Origin: Paraprevotella sp.
GTDB lineage: Bacteria > Bacteroidota > Bacteroidia > Bacteroidales > Bacteroidaceae
Direction of reading: 5' to 3'
NCBI GenBank assembly: GCA_017937925.1
Contig: JAGBCQ010000012.1
Span: 275,939-339,938 of the forward strand
Length of the DNA stretch: 64,000 nucleotides
The notes beneath the pieces are model-generated. The model did not search any database. It had not been told where the DNA came from and saw nothing but the letters and a program-made list of their open reading frames with translations. A program made the position numbers and the translations under genes. Of this stretch, positions 11,401 through 20,475 are shown piece by piece. Numbering within the stretch: position 1 is the first letter of the stretch; every line of letters begins with the position of its first letter.

Positions 11401-14400
11401 CAACATTGGCTGCCGGTACTACAGGACGCATCGTCTACAGAATGACCGGTCTGGAAGCGTCGAAATCGTATGACGCTTGGCAGATTTTCAAGGCGCACAT
11501 TACCTCGGCCGAGGGAGCTGTGCTTGATGTTCCTCTCCATTATGCTGTATACAAGAGTATCCCACAACTTAAGGCAAGCACAAATACCATCAACACCACC
11601 ATGATAATGGACACTGTGCGTTACCATGAGTTCACCATCCGCAACGAAGGACTGCTGGAAACCGGTGCAATCAATGTGGACTTGGGCGACATCTACTGGT
11701 TGTCTACTGCCACGCCCCAAAAGATGGCTTCGCTCAAAACCGGCGAAGAGGCTACGGTAGTACTGCAATTTAAACCAGACGAACGTACCCCGCTGAACAG
11801 CATCTACACCGGTAACATCTATTTGGCGTGTGAGAACGGCGGTGGAGTATCGGTCAATCTGAAAGTGGAATGTGTATCTGATAAAACCGGAACATTGGTG
11901 ATTGACGTATGGGATGAGTTTACCGCCAACACTCCTAAAGCGCCTCATGTAGAAGGAGCTACGGTAAACTTATTGCATCCTGTAACACAGAAACTGATGC
12001 GTCAATATGTGACAGGTGCCGACGGACTTGCCACGTTCGACGAACTGCCTGAAGGAAAGTACCTCGTAAAGGTGACACACCCGAAACACTCATCATGGTC
12101 GCAGAACATCATCGTGAGTCCGGGACGCGAGACACGTCAACGCGCTTTCATACAGTATAGCGCTGTGACAATCAAGATGGAGTATGTGAAGACTGAGATT
12201 GAGGACGAGTACGACATCGTGACTACGGTGACATACGAAACTCACGTTCCTAAACCGGTCGTACTGTTAGACATACCTAAGAAACTCATTCTTGACTCGA
12301 TTCAGACTCCTTATGTATTCTATGCTACAATGACAAATGTGGGCTTGATTACAGCGAAAGACGCAACTTTCGAAATGAATGGAGAGCATAACGGATATAT
12401 GTTTACGCCGCTCATCGAAGGTCCATGGCAGATTCTGCCTAAACAGTCGATTGTTATTCCTGTGGAAATCACAAAAATTGGTGATGTAGCAGAAGTAAGC
12501 CCCAACCTGGCCCGTGTTAAGAAACGCGCAAGTGCTTTTGAATGCGGAAAAGAGGCTTTGGGTAACTTCTTCCATGATTGTGGTGCAAGCGGCGGACCTC
12601 TCTCTAGCAACCATATAAAAGCTTCGATGCAGACCAGCGACGCTTGCAATTATATGTCTAGCGGTGGAGGTGGAGGTAGCAGTGATGACACTACAGCCGG
12701 TGCGCCTTCAGGAGGAGGTGATGGGTCGTCAATGCAATCCAGTAGTGGTGGTAACACTTCTTCAGGAGGCAATTTCAGTTATGTTTCTTGCGACCCTGAC
12801 CTCAAATGCTGCGGCGAGGATTATATTGATGAGCTCACCGGCATCAGTGGCGGTAAGGATGCAGCAAAAGCTATTCCCGGTCTTCTTCCGCCATGTTCAA
12901 AGGCTCATTGTATGCAACATGTCAAAAGCGCAATGAAACGCATAGTGCTCAGGAATTCAAGTGAGGCAGTGGAAGTGGACTGGGAGGCACTTGACAGTTT
13001 GGATTTGTCTGAACAAATGAAAGTGTATCGTTCAATGACAGAATTCCTGAATGGGGTATATGCCGACGACAGAGAGGCAAAACCTGTAACATCGGACATG
13101 GTGGAGGAAATTAAGCACAATTTATCCTTGCCTGACGGACAGCCTTCATATCTCAAAGCGGCATACATCGCTATGGCTCCGGCTATAGATTACTCTTATC
13201 ACTCAAAACTATATGTACACCACGTTCTTGGCAGTTGGGATTTGCCAACTTGCGAATATGAAGAGATAAAGAAATTGGTGGAAACCATACGAATGAATGT
13301 GAACCTCAGCGATGACGAGATGCAGGGAATGAAGCCTGCAGCCTTGACTGATGAGCAGTATGAGGCGCTGTTGGTGCGCCTGGAAGGGGATGTGCTTGAC
13401 TATGACTTCCTTGACGAATGTGCACAGCGCATGAGCAAGGACGTGATGGCGGCACAGCGAAAAGGCTATGCGAGTCTGGACGAAATGACAAAAACGGAGG
13501 CTGACAAGGCTGTGGAACAGATGCAGGATGGAGTGAACTCTGTTTGTGCAACGGTGAAATTGGAAATCGGCCAGCGCATGACCATGACGCGTGAGGCAGT
13601 GCGAGGCATCCTGACAGTAGAAAACGGCTCTACATCGGCGGCAATGAGAAATATTCGCCTCAACTTCGTGGTAACCGACCCATACGGCAATGTTGCCACA
13701 TCGCGCATCATGGAAATCCACACAGAGAGCAAGACCGGATTTACCGGAGCAGACGACTACGAAAGCGGATGGGATTTGGCTGCCGGCGCCAAGGGCGTGG
13801 CAAACTTCCTGTTCATCCCGACGAAGTATGCCGCTCCAACAGTGCCGTTGCAGTATACGTTTGCCGGAACCATCACGTTCATTGACCCGTTCACCGGATT
13901 GGAGATGACTCGTGAGTTGGAAACTGAGCGCCTGACAGTGAATCCAAGTCCGAACCTTGAATTGGTTTACTTCATGCAACGTGACATTCTCGGTGACGAC
14001 CCATTAACAGAAGAGGTGGAACCAATGGTGCCATCGCAGTTCTCACTTCTGATCAACAACCACGGTTATGGCGATGCTACAAAAGTGAAGATGGTAACCC
14101 AACAACCTAAAATTGTTGAAAACGAAAAGGGACTTCTCGTTGACTTTGAAATCCTGAGTTCACAACTGAACGGTGGAGAGAAAACATTGGCAATGGGTAC
14201 AGCAGTAGCTACCGACTTCGGTACCATCCCCGCTCAATCGCACGTTTATGCTCAGTGGTGGATGACCAGTACGCTGACGGGACACTTCACCAGTTACGAT
14301 GTCAAGGCCAACCATGTAACCTCATTTGATAATCCCGACTTGTCGTTGCTCGATTCTGTACACATCCATGAACTGATTCATCAAGTGGAAATTCCGGGTG

Positions 14401-16277
14401 CGAACACCACCCCACCGCTCATCGGTTTCATGGCAAACGACACAGAAGATACCTATGACTACCCCGACAAACTATATATGTCAAACGGAACAGTGCACGA
14501 CATCTACGAGGCAGAGAGTGTGTCTTTGAAGATGAACAGTTCAACTGAATATGTGCTCACCGTAGGTAGCAGTGCGACAGGATGGAATTATGGCAACATT
14601 GCCGACCCTACCGGCGGACGTAGAAAACTGCAAAGCGTGGTGCGCAAGAGCGACGGCGCCAACATCCCACTCGCCAATTTCTGGCTGACGGACAGAACAT
14701 TGGTGGACAAGGGAGAACCGGTATACGAGAACCTGTTGCACTTTGCAGACTCTATGTCCATCCATGGCGAAACTTACACGTTGACATTCGAGGAACGACC
14801 GGCTATGGAACTCGAAGTCAGGGAGTACTCCGGTATCAATCAGGAAACCACATTCATTCGTGAGAAGATAGACACTGTGACTGTGGCGTTCAATAAACCT
14901 ATTGACGAAGCAACATTTACTATTGACGACCTTTCATTGATGTTCGAAGGCGAATACCAAGACCTTTCAACTGTAGAAATCGTCAGAGTGAACGACCAGA
15001 CCTACAAGATTGCCATCGGACAACTAACCGACTTAGACGGATTATACAGCCTGACCGTACAAACAACTACCATCAACGATACCGAAGGATTCTACGGAAC
15101 TGCTAGCAAGATGGCAAGTTGGATTCAAGTAAGCGATGGTATGGCTAACCTCACTATGGAAGTTTCTCCTGAAGGTGCCGGTATCGTCACTCCGGGCAAC
15201 AGCAAGCAACCATTCGATGGTGATGTGGCTTTGACTGCTACTCCTAACGAGGGATACAAGTTCTTGCAGTGGGTATGTGAAGAAGAGATTCTCAGCGAAG
15301 AACCGAACTACACCTTCCACATGTACGGCAAGAAGACGGTAAAAGCTGTATTCTCTCCTATATTATATAATGTAACCATCAACTGCGACGAGGAACGCGG
15401 TACCGTGACAGGTGGAAGTACCGGCCCATACGGATACAACGAGGTATTGACGCTCAAGGCTACTGCCAACAGCGGTTACTTCTTCGCCGGGTGGAAGAAG
15501 GATGATGTTATCATCTCTTACGACGAAGAAATTATAGTGACCATCGCAAGCGAAGTGACTTACACCGCATGCTTTGAACCTCTTGAATTGGTGACAGTTA
15601 CGCTGGACGAGAACGCATCAGACAACACCTCCATCTTTGAGAATACTTACGGAAAACGTTATGAAATCACGCTCAACCGTAAACTCAGCGCATGGCAGTG
15701 GAACACCTTCTGCGTACCGTTTGATATCTCCGAACAACAGATCAACAAGACTTGGGGCTATGCCACCAGCATTGTGGAACTGACTGAAGTGAAGAATGGA
15801 ACATTGATCTTTGACGGTGTATACAACATCAAGGCAGGTGTGCCCTACCTCATCAAACCGGAACGCACTGTCACGGCACCATCGTTCACGTTCAACAACG
15901 ATATCAACGTGAGCCTGACACCGCGCGAAGAACAAATCTCGATGGACGGATATGACTACGTAGGTATCTACTCGCCACATGCATGGAGCAACATCCGTAG
16001 CGAGTACTACTACGGAGTGAAGGCGGGCAACATCATCAAGGCGAAGCCGACCACTGCCCCACTCAAGGGAATGAGAGGCTATTTCCTTGTGCCCGAAGGT
16101 ATGCCGGTGAATATCCGCATCTTTGAAGATATTACCGACATGGGCGACAGCATTGATGAGCAACCCATTGAAGATATACGAATTTACAACATGCTGGGTA
16201 TCTACCTCGGAAACGATGTGGAGCGACTCGCACCCGGTATTTATATTATTAACGGAGAAAAGACTATTATCAGATGA
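8466..16277 (+). CDS. Giant multidomain secreted surface protein (cohesin-like, CARDB, Calx-beta, InlB-type repeats)
   Basis: The 2603-aa protein has a signal peptide (MKQFKLLRLMAVMLLLSLKA, then TAQ). Residues about 25-165 resemble a cohesin fold (LSIDLPLYMENTNPNIVALQ, then FDIVTPQGATL). After this come a CARDB-like segment (170-265), two or three Calx-beta-like repeats (about 400-720; each ends near 'VDND'), more CARDB/Ig-like sheet domains, and a carboxypeptidase-regulatory-like domain near 1140-1230. A Gly/Ser linker (about 1399-1437) leads into a Cys-containing region, and two divergent InlB B-repeats lie near 2220-2375. The tail is RIYNMLGIYLGN, then LAPGIYIINGEK. It is probably a cell-surface adhesin or scaffold; no catalytic motif was recognised. 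It appears to be co-transcribed with the LRR gene, and its stop codon overlaps the next start. Confidence 0.85.
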   Translation: MKQFKLLRLMAVMLLLSLKATAQDVNKFYPGNVSCMKGLSIDLPLYMENTNPNIVALQFDIVTPQGATLSTSSSENKVDATRTVDHRINIRKLSTSGDNRYRLILLSPTNKPFRANKGILGTVKMTIADAAALEEEETYPLTVSSVILSDSLGNNVMTAYENGSLNIGANPDFVVENVRLTGNTTVNPKDSIAITWSVRNSGSAAANGGFRESVHLVSTTTGEQINLGTVYHNNVILASGATHNVTSKFLVPRIVGLDGLFRIKVTLTPNSDSGERKEYQSNNTTLSSESENYTMNKVLYLTQRDAITETDASSRYAYYVERSGSRAEEMTFPVTLTGGDSRLSLSANEIILKKNSYSEYVYLYVAGNNSLEGDVNFTVGIPATHNYQALERPGKLIDDEIPDLKIAPSQESITEGSIFSFTVTASRAAEEDVTIRLGNNATTRFGIPSSIILPKGECSVDVEVQAYDDNDVQEEYTYVLFHASADNYGSGDCTIELVDNDMPQLTLDMTPDIISESAGPRAISACLRRDVAHSGSKLTVKVTTTNESRLYSNTKTITMNPGVQEANFSFAAVDNALKDGDEDITVTATVYISSCRCSANGSLGGMVIKNVTILDNDGPAITLEAAKSNMLEGSTNNKFTVKRNDSPTNSLTVALSSTGSDLVFPSTVTIPAGQTSADFYVELQRNSIQGDSRTITFTAETNGYAKGTCWVMSTDQTLPDVYAYGVTVSGDVYATLESDVSLTVRNIGYDVLPAKTPVVLTCGANRVKTVLYTENDIAAGDEATVSGKIILSDAAGTFKLSATVNDDRGVKELNYSDNTSEQIDLVVNPLISATSVSTNKAVYATGEKVIITGKTTGMVFREADIEVYLVNGGNRYTVNGKTDSNGEFEVEWAPAGNVAGVFSVGACMPKENLKKEYTSIGIYGLRRASTKYLTHEFKVSEVKEGFIDVYNHGNAKLTDITVEAIDMPDNITCEFEGLATLAAGTTGRIVYRMTGLEASKSYDAWQIFKAHITSAEGAVLDVPLHYAVYKSIPQLKASTNTINTTMIMDTVRYHEFTIRNEGLLETGAINVDLGDIYWLSTATPQKMASLKTGEEATVVLQFKPDERTPLNSIYTGNIYLACENGGGVSVNLKVECVSDKTGTLVIDVWDEFTANTPKAPHVEGATVNLLHPVTQKLMRQYVTGADGLATFDELPEGKYLVKVTHPKHSSWSQNIIVSPGRETRQRAFIQYSAVTIKMEYVKTEIEDEYDIVTTVTYETHVPKPVVLLDIPKKLILDSIQTPYVFYATMTNVGLITAKDATFEMNGEHNGYMFTPLIEGPWQILPKQSIVIPVEITKIGDVAEVSPNLARVKKRASAFECGKEALGNFFHDCGASGGPLSSNHIKASMQTSDACNYMSSGGGGGSSDDTTAGAPSGGGDGSSMQSSSGGNTSSGGNFSYVSCDPDLKCCGEDYIDELTGISGGKDAAKAIPGLLPPCSKAHCMQHVKSAMKRIVLRNSSEAVEVDWEALDSLDLSEQMKVYRSMTEFLNGVYADDREAKPVTSDMVEEIKHNLSLPDGQPSYLKAAYIAMAPAIDYSYHSKLYVHHVLGSWDLPTCEYEEIKKLVETIRMNVNLSDDEMQGMKPAALTDEQYEALLVRLEGDVLDYDFLDECAQRMSKDVMAAQRKGYASLDEMTKTEADKAVEQMQDGVNSVCATVKLEIGQRMTMTREAVRGILTVENGSTSAAMRNIRLNFVVTDPYGNVATSRIMEIHTESKTGFTGADDYESGWDLAAGAKGVANFLFIPTKYAAPTVPLQYTFAGTITFIDPFTGLEMTRELETERLTVNPSPNLELVYFMQRDILGDDPLTEEVEPMVPSQFSLLINNHGYGDATKVKMVTQQPKIVENEKGLLVDFEILSSQLNGGEKTLAMGTAVATDFGTIPAQSHVYAQWWMTSTLTGHFTSYDVKANHVTSFDNPDLSLLDSVHIHELIHQVEIPGANTTPPLIGFMANDTEDTYDYPDKLYMSNGTVHDIYEAESVSLKMNSSTEYVLTVGSSATGWNYGNIADPTGGRRKLQSVVRKSDGANIPLANFWLTDRTLVDKGEPVYENLLHFADSMSIHGETYTLTFEERPAMELEVREYSGINQETTFIREKIDTVTVAFNKPIDEATFTIDDLSLMFEGEYQDLSTVEIVRVNDQTYKIAIGQLTDLDGLYSLTVQTTTINDTEGFYGTASKMASWIQVSDGMANLTMEVSPEGAGIVTPGNSKQPFDGDVALTATPNEGYKFLQWVCEEEILSEEPNYTFHMYGKKTVKAVFSPILYNVTINCDEERGTVTGGSTGPYGYNEVLTLKATANSGYFFAGWKKDDVIISYDEEIIVTIASEVTYTACFEPLELVTVTLDENASDNTSIFENTYGKRYEITLNRKLSAWQWNTFCVPFDISEQQINKTWGYATSIVELTEVKNGTLIFDGVYNIKAGVPYLIKPERTVTAPSFTFNNDINVSLTPREEQISMDGYDYVGIYSPHAWSNIRSEYYYGVKAGNIIKAKPTTAPLKGMRGYFLVPEGMPVNIRIFEDITDMGDSIDEQPIEDIRIYNMLGIYLGNDVERLAPGIYIINGEKTIIR

Positions 16278-16438
16278 AAAAGAAAGAATATATAATACCG
16301 CAAATAGTTGTCATGGAGATGGCGGACGACATCATGGTGCTTTCCGCATCGGATATCCCCGTTGGTGAGAATCCGGACCCCGGATATGAGGAAGACCCCA
16401 ATGCGATAAATAAAGACATGAATTGGGAGTTATGGTAA
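16274..16438 (+). CDS. 54-aa peptide translationally coupled to the giant surface protein
   Basis: The ATG overlaps the stop of the 2603-aa gene (ATGA), which implies coupled translation. The product starts MKKKEYIIPQIVVMEMADDI, continues MVLSAS, then has a short acidic Pro/Gly/Asn-rich tail ending MNWELW. I recall many Bacteroidales short proteins with an MKKKYxxPxxxVVEM start and an 'LSAS/LAAS' motif beside secreted proteins; their function is not established. No signal peptide or membrane helix is evident. A strong terminator follows within 20 bp, marking it as the last gene of the surface operon. It could be a secreted peptide precursor or a chaperone-like partner; this is inference. Confidence 0.7.
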   Translation: MKKKEYIIPQIVVMEMADDIMVLSASDIPVGENPDPGYEEDPNAINKDMNWELW

Positions 16439-16455
16439 AACCATCATATAATCAT

Positions 16456-16488
16456 AAAAAGCTGCGTTCCGAAGGACGCAGCTTTTTT
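16456..16488 (+). terminator. Rho-independent terminator of the surface-protein operon
   Basis: The hairpin GCTGCGT/ACGCAGC, extended by A-T pairs, is preceded by AAAAA and followed by TTTTTT. It lies 18 bp after the small gene's stop. Confidence 0.9.
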
Positions 16489-16530
16489 ATATATGGAGTG
16501 CCATAAGTAATTGGCACCTTTTCTCGTTGG

Positions 16531-17526
16531 TCATCGTTGTTCGTATCTGTCGAGAGCCTCGCTCATCAATGCCCTGCCCTTTTCTGCTATTTCCTGCGCT
16601 TTGGCATAATCGGCAATCTCGCCATAGGCATCGAAAGACATCTGTACCAAGATATCTGGCGGACAAAGTTGTAACATCAGTTCCGTGTTTCGATGGTTCT
16701 GCAAACTGAAAGTGCGGTCCAACAAATCGTAATAGGTGTCACCATAGTCCAAAGCCGTATCTTCATCGTATAATTTCTGATAACCGACAATATCTTTTAC
16801 CAACGACAAGCCGTGACTCCCGACATACTTCAAACGCTCAACCAATCCCAATTCGTTCTTCCCACGAATTTCCTCTATGAGTTCCTTCATCTCTAAGCGT
16901 TTGGCTATATGGAAACGCTCGTCCTCTCGCTGAGCCCGATGCTCACTCTCCAAGATAGCCTTTATTTCTGCCACATTCACATCGTTGACATCAAATGCAA
17001 TCAGAATATCATCGGAATGGCGCTCCACTTTATCTACCGGCAAACAATTGACTATGCCTCCGTCTATCAACGTGGACAATCCGTATTTGACAGGACGTAA
17101 CAAAGAAGGAATGGATATGGACGCTCTAATAGCGGTAAAAAGTTTTCCACGCTCGAAGAGCACTTCTTCACCGGTATATAAATCAGTGGCAACGGCACGA
17201 TATGGTATCGGCAAATCTTCGATATTCACATCCGGGACAATTTCCATTATGGCATGGATTATCTTCTCACCTTTTACAAAATGATTCTTACCGATAGAAA
17301 GGTCCATCAACGAGAATACCTTCCACGTGTCCAATGAATACAACCATTCTTTGAAATCCGCCAACCTACCGGCAGCATATATACCACCGACCAAAGAACC
17401 TATAGACGAACCGGCGACCGACGTAATCCGATAACCTCTCGCCTCCAGTTCCTCTATGGCTCCGATATAGGCGAACCCTCTCGGTCCCCCACTTGACAAT
17501 GCCAATGCCACATCTTTCTTCTTCAT
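16531..17526 (-). CDS. Patatin-like phospholipase family protein (RssA-type)
   Basis: The 331-aa cytoplasmic protein carries the Ser-Asp dyad of patatin-like acyl hydrolases. The oxyanion segment is SGGPRGFAYIGA, the nucleophile elbow is GSSIGS, and the catalytic Asp is in the DGG motif (LIDGGIVNCLPVD). No signal peptide is present. The C-terminal third is a charged helical region (REDERFHIAKRLEMKELIEE) without a recognised domain. It stands alone between two terminator or spacer regions and has its own TTCCTTTG promoter box at 17546-17553. The substrate is unknown; hydrolysis of phospholipid or acyl esters is the family activity. It differs from the patatin at 56.9 kb, which has a beta-barrel. 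Confidence 0.9.
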   Translation of the reverse strand: MKKKDVALALSSGGPRGFAYIGAIEELEARGYRITSVAGSSIGSLVGGIYAAGRLADFKEWLYSLDTWKVFSLMDLSIGKNHFVKGEKIIHAIMEIVPDVNIEDLPIPYRAVATDLYTGEEVLFERGKLFTAIRASISIPSLLRPVKYGLSTLIDGGIVNCLPVDKVERHSDDILIAFDVNDVNVAEIKAILESEHRAQREDERFHIAKRLEMKELIEEIRGKNELGLVERLKYVGSHGLSLVKDIVGYQKLYDEDTALDYGDTYYDLLDRTFSLQNHRNTELMLQLCPPDILVQMSFDAYGEIADYAKAQEIAEKGRALMSEALDRYEQR

Positions 17527-17545
17527 AATGCGATGTTATCTATAG

Positions 17546-17553
17546 CAAAGGAA
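17546..17553 (-). promoter_or_regulatory. -7-like box for the patatin gene
   Basis: The minus strand reads TTCCTTTG, one mismatch from TAnnTTTG, 19 bp before the start codon. The same variant precedes the lipoprotein gene at 1353. Confidence 0.35.
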
Positions 17554-17659
17554 CAAAAAAAACAGAGATTACCACAGATTCACCTGTTTTTTTAACGGAC
17601 TTTATAAGACACCAATATTTTTATTATGACATTAACTAAGCGACTTAATTACAGATAAG

Positions 17660-19987
17660 TTATTTGCTTATAATAATTTTACCCTCTGATACTACAGCAT
17701 AACGGGCATTGACTTTTATTTTACCCCATCTCATTTTCGTTTTCTCAGGAGCAGAGAATATGTAATCAGTACGACCGTTTTTCAGTACCACTTTAATACC
17801 TACCGCATCTTTGCCTGTAGGAGTAAAGAAAGTTACATCCGCTATTTCTGATGGATGATTCTTACTACTAGGTTCGAATACGGCAACGAACGGATGACTC
17901 CACGCTTCTCCCTTTTGACGCGCAACAAAAGTGAGCACTGGTTGTTCATCTACCTTATAAGGTATATAGTCACCCAAACGTTCATACTCCAAATTCGCAG
18001 GCGATAAAGATTGGAACACTTCACGATTATGCGAACCGCCCATCCACATTGTCATATCAACGTGATGCTTTTCTCCTGGCCATTTCATGGAGAAGCTTGC
18101 CTTAACCGGCAAATCCGTCTTGGCAGACTCTTTATGATGTATATAAGAATAAGCGTATAAATGACCTCCGGCAAAAGCTAATTCGTTAGTTGGTTTCAAC
18201 CCAAGCGGTTTTCCGTCGACAGAAGTCAAATCCATCGTTTGTCCCAGATTATGATAAAAATAATCATGAAACTTGTCTTTTCCATCTTGTCGGCGACTGC
18301 GAAAAATGTCAATATAGTAACCAGAATAAGAAGTTTTCACTATTCCATTGGTGCGTAATTGAATAGCCTGTGTTTCAGGCTCAATAAATCTCACCTGACT
18401 GCAAGTAGTCATGGATTCACTATGTAGCATCTCTACTTCAAAGGCATGTTGCGACATCATCACTGGATAACTTGAAACGCCATCTACACAAACAGTGTTG
18501 TGCGCAGGGAACTGTGAATAATATTCAGAGTAGTCTAATCCGCTGTAAAGATTACGACCTATACCGGCATCAGGGGCTAACACATAACCATGACCATAAA
18601 GTTCCATTGATATACCATTGGCATGTTGGTGATTTCCTAACGAAGCGTTCAACGATATCATCAAGTCGCGGTCTTGGTCCATTCCTGTACGCTGTACCAA
18701 CCACGAAACATTAGGAGAATAGAAAGTAGGTGATACAAAACGATTGATGCTTTCCTTCGATGACTCCGGTTTGATGGCCGCAAGCAAAGAATCTGCCCTA
18801 TTAAGTAATACCTTGTCACCATGTTGCTCAGCATAAGCACGTAACAACTCTATTGGCTTACTTTTCAGATATCCCGGATGAGTATCTCCAAAACCACATA
18901 TCATACGGTTAGGGAAGAGATACTGTGGCTGTGCAAAAACAGCCTCAACAATGACAGGAATTTGTTTAAAAAGGTCAATGCCTGCCTCAATATCCATTTT
19001 ATTGGCCAATACGATAAAGTCTGACACAACACCCGTACTGTAACCCGGTGATTCGCACCATATTGATGTATTAGAATCAAAACCGTATTCAGCCAACTTA
19101 CTTATTCCCCACTGTCGAATACTATTTTCGTTTACTACCACGTTGAGGTAGTGTTCACGCCCCTTTCCGTCAGAATAATCTTTATCCGATTGCAGTACTA
19201 AAGCGATACGCATCAAATAGGTCGCTTGAATCAAGTTCCAATTGTTGTGAGGCACCCCACCGGCTATGATATTTTCTGCCCATTTCTTTAATGCTGCATC
19301 ATAAATATCGCGATTCTCAAGAAACGGCTCATAGTCACTTAACAATGGATACATCTCAGTAATCTCGTTTATTACATCTTCGTGTATTACCTCAAATGTT
19401 GTCATTCCAACAAGGGTTTGTTGGTGACCATAGTTCAAGTCTATAGGAATATTTCGGCAAAAGATTCCCTTCAAAAAAGTGTCAAAAACACCGAATGCCA
19501 TTAGTGCATAGCTCTCATCACCGCTATCTTTATACAAACGGGCAGCATCACGTGCTACACCCATTATTTGTCTATTTATGGAAGCAATATTACATCCCGT
19601 CTTGGATGGATGCGTTTTTTCCATCATACGGCTTTTCTTGTTAATGAATGTAACACTCCCCTGCTCGTCATCGTCATAAGGCAACAGTTTATCTAACGGA
19701 GGACGATCGTAATCAGTAGCCATGCTACGCGAGCCATTATATTTTACTGTAGGCCATTTAGCACGCTCCCCACCTGGATGACTGAATGTTTCTCCGTGAA
19801 CAAATACATCCGATGCACATGTTCTCCAATACATTTGCAATCGACTTAGTAGCCAGTCACTTTTACTTTCACAACTATCTTTATAAGCATCTGTACGACT
19901 CTTCAAACGTGTACGTTCTGCTAAAGTCAGTTGAGCCGATGCAGATAAAGTAAGAAAAAACGAAACCAATAATACATAAATTCTCAT
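17660..19987 (-). CDS. Heparinase II/III-like polysaccharide lyase, secreted
   Basis: The start is taken at the ATG at 19985-19987 (MRIYVLLVSFFLTLSASAQ), which gives a clean signal peptide; an upstream TTG in frame would only add 11 charged residues. The 775-aa protein has an alpha-helical toroid-like first half (VPHNNWNLIQATYLMRIALV; WCESPGYSTGVVSDF) and a beta-sandwich second half. The second half contains the family's conserved histidines, NHQHANGISMELYGHG (His453, His455) and HNTVCVDG (His496). This order fits heparinase II/III-like lyases acting on uronic-acid polysaccharides in the periplasm. The exact PL family and substrate cannot be fixed by eye. No sulfatase or SusCD pair is adjacent, so it is not in an obvious utilization locus in this window. 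Confidence 0.8.
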   Translation of the reverse strand: MRIYVLLVSFFLTLSASAQLTLAERTRLKSRTDAYKDSCESKSDWLLSRLQMYWRTCASDVFVHGETFSHPGGERAKWPTVKYNGSRSMATDYDRPPLDKLLPYDDDEQGSVTFINKKSRMMEKTHPSKTGCNIASINRQIMGVARDAARLYKDSGDESYALMAFGVFDTFLKGIFCRNIPIDLNYGHQQTLVGMTTFEVIHEDVINEITEMYPLLSDYEPFLENRDIYDAALKKWAENIIAGGVPHNNWNLIQATYLMRIALVLQSDKDYSDGKGREHYLNVVVNENSIRQWGISKLAEYGFDSNTSIWCESPGYSTGVVSDFIVLANKMDIEAGIDLFKQIPVIVEAVFAQPQYLFPNRMICGFGDTHPGYLKSKPIELLRAYAEQHGDKVLLNRADSLLAAIKPESSKESINRFVSPTFYSPNVSWLVQRTGMDQDRDLMISLNASLGNHQHANGISMELYGHGYVLAPDAGIGRNLYSGLDYSEYYSQFPAHNTVCVDGVSSYPVMMSQHAFEVEMLHSESMTTCSQVRFIEPETQAIQLRTNGIVKTSYSGYYIDIFRSRRQDGKDKFHDYFYHNLGQTMDLTSVDGKPLGLKPTNELAFAGGHLYAYSYIHHKESAKTDLPVKASFSMKWPGEKHHVDMTMWMGGSHNREVFQSLSPANLEYERLGDYIPYKVDEQPVLTFVARQKGEAWSHPFVAVFEPSSKNHPSEIADVTFFTPTGKDAVGIKVVLKNGRTDYIFSAPEKTKMRWGKIKVNARYAVVSEGKIIISK

Positions 19988-20475
19988 CGTTACTTGTTTT
20001 TTAGTTTTACGATTGAACAATTAAAATACGTATATACGTTATTCTTTTCGTAATAGAATTAAGATAATTCATCAATAAACATGTCATTCATGACCATCGT
20101 GCCTATATCAGAGGAAGAAATCAAACGGTGACAAATTATAACCCGTTGAAACAACAAACCGAGAATTGTAAAAAAACGAATTTGGATTCGGATATAAATA
20201 AAGGGGGCAGTAGAAAAAAAGCAAGCTTGTAGCAAATCTGTCACATTTTATTGATATGGGTAGGCATTGTAATACACAATATATTCCGTACGCTATAAGC
20301 TAGAAGTCCTTTCCTTGACAAATGGGTCTGGATGGTTATTGTATTCCTTAAATAATGCCATGTTTTTCTTTTAAAGGTACAAAAAAGAACGATATGGACA
20401 AAATCCAACTATAGAATTCTTTATTTTAGAATATATTTAATACTTTTGCGTTAGAACTAAATATATTTTGAAATA
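19988..20475. other. Gene-poor spacer between host lyase gene and the defence island
   Basis: This 488-bp stretch holds no gene I can support. The only long reading frame (20059-20244, minus) encodes a low-complexity hydrophobic 61-aa product with no recognisable start context. A perfect 12-bp palindrome ACGTATATACGT lies at 20028-20039 upstream of the lyase gene. The right end holds the promoter of the XRE gene. No copy of the dnaK-end 15-bp repeat was found here. Confidence 0.5.
20441..20448 (+). promoter_or_regulatory. -7 box for the XRE regulator / hsd island
   Basis: TACTTTTG is an exact TAnnTTTG match 27 bp before the ATG at 20476, in an A+T-rich leader. It is the only clear promoter seen upstream of the whole hsd gene run. 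Confidence 0.55.

Noticed and set aside
13209-13979. 256-aa antisense frame within the giant surface-protein gene (and similar long frames at 7634-8209 and 11250-11948)
   Set aside because: Shadow of the codon usage of the real gene on the opposite strand; rich in His, Cys and Arg with no domain pattern.
20028-20039. Perfect palindrome ACGTATATACGT upstream of the heparinase-like gene
   Set aside because: Single copy in A+T-rich DNA; too little to call an operator or attachment site.
20059-20244. 61-aa minus-strand reading frame in the spacer before the hsd island
   Set aside because: Low-complexity hydrophobic sequence, no promoter or start context, and no conserved motif; it looks like chance in A+T-rich DNA.
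20440-20449. CTnDOT-like core (ATACTTTTGC) as a left boundary of a larger 34-kb element
   Set aside because: It coincides with the promoter -7 box of the XRE gene and has no matching partner at the dnaK end; the 15-bp dnaK repeat at 32932 gives a better boundary.
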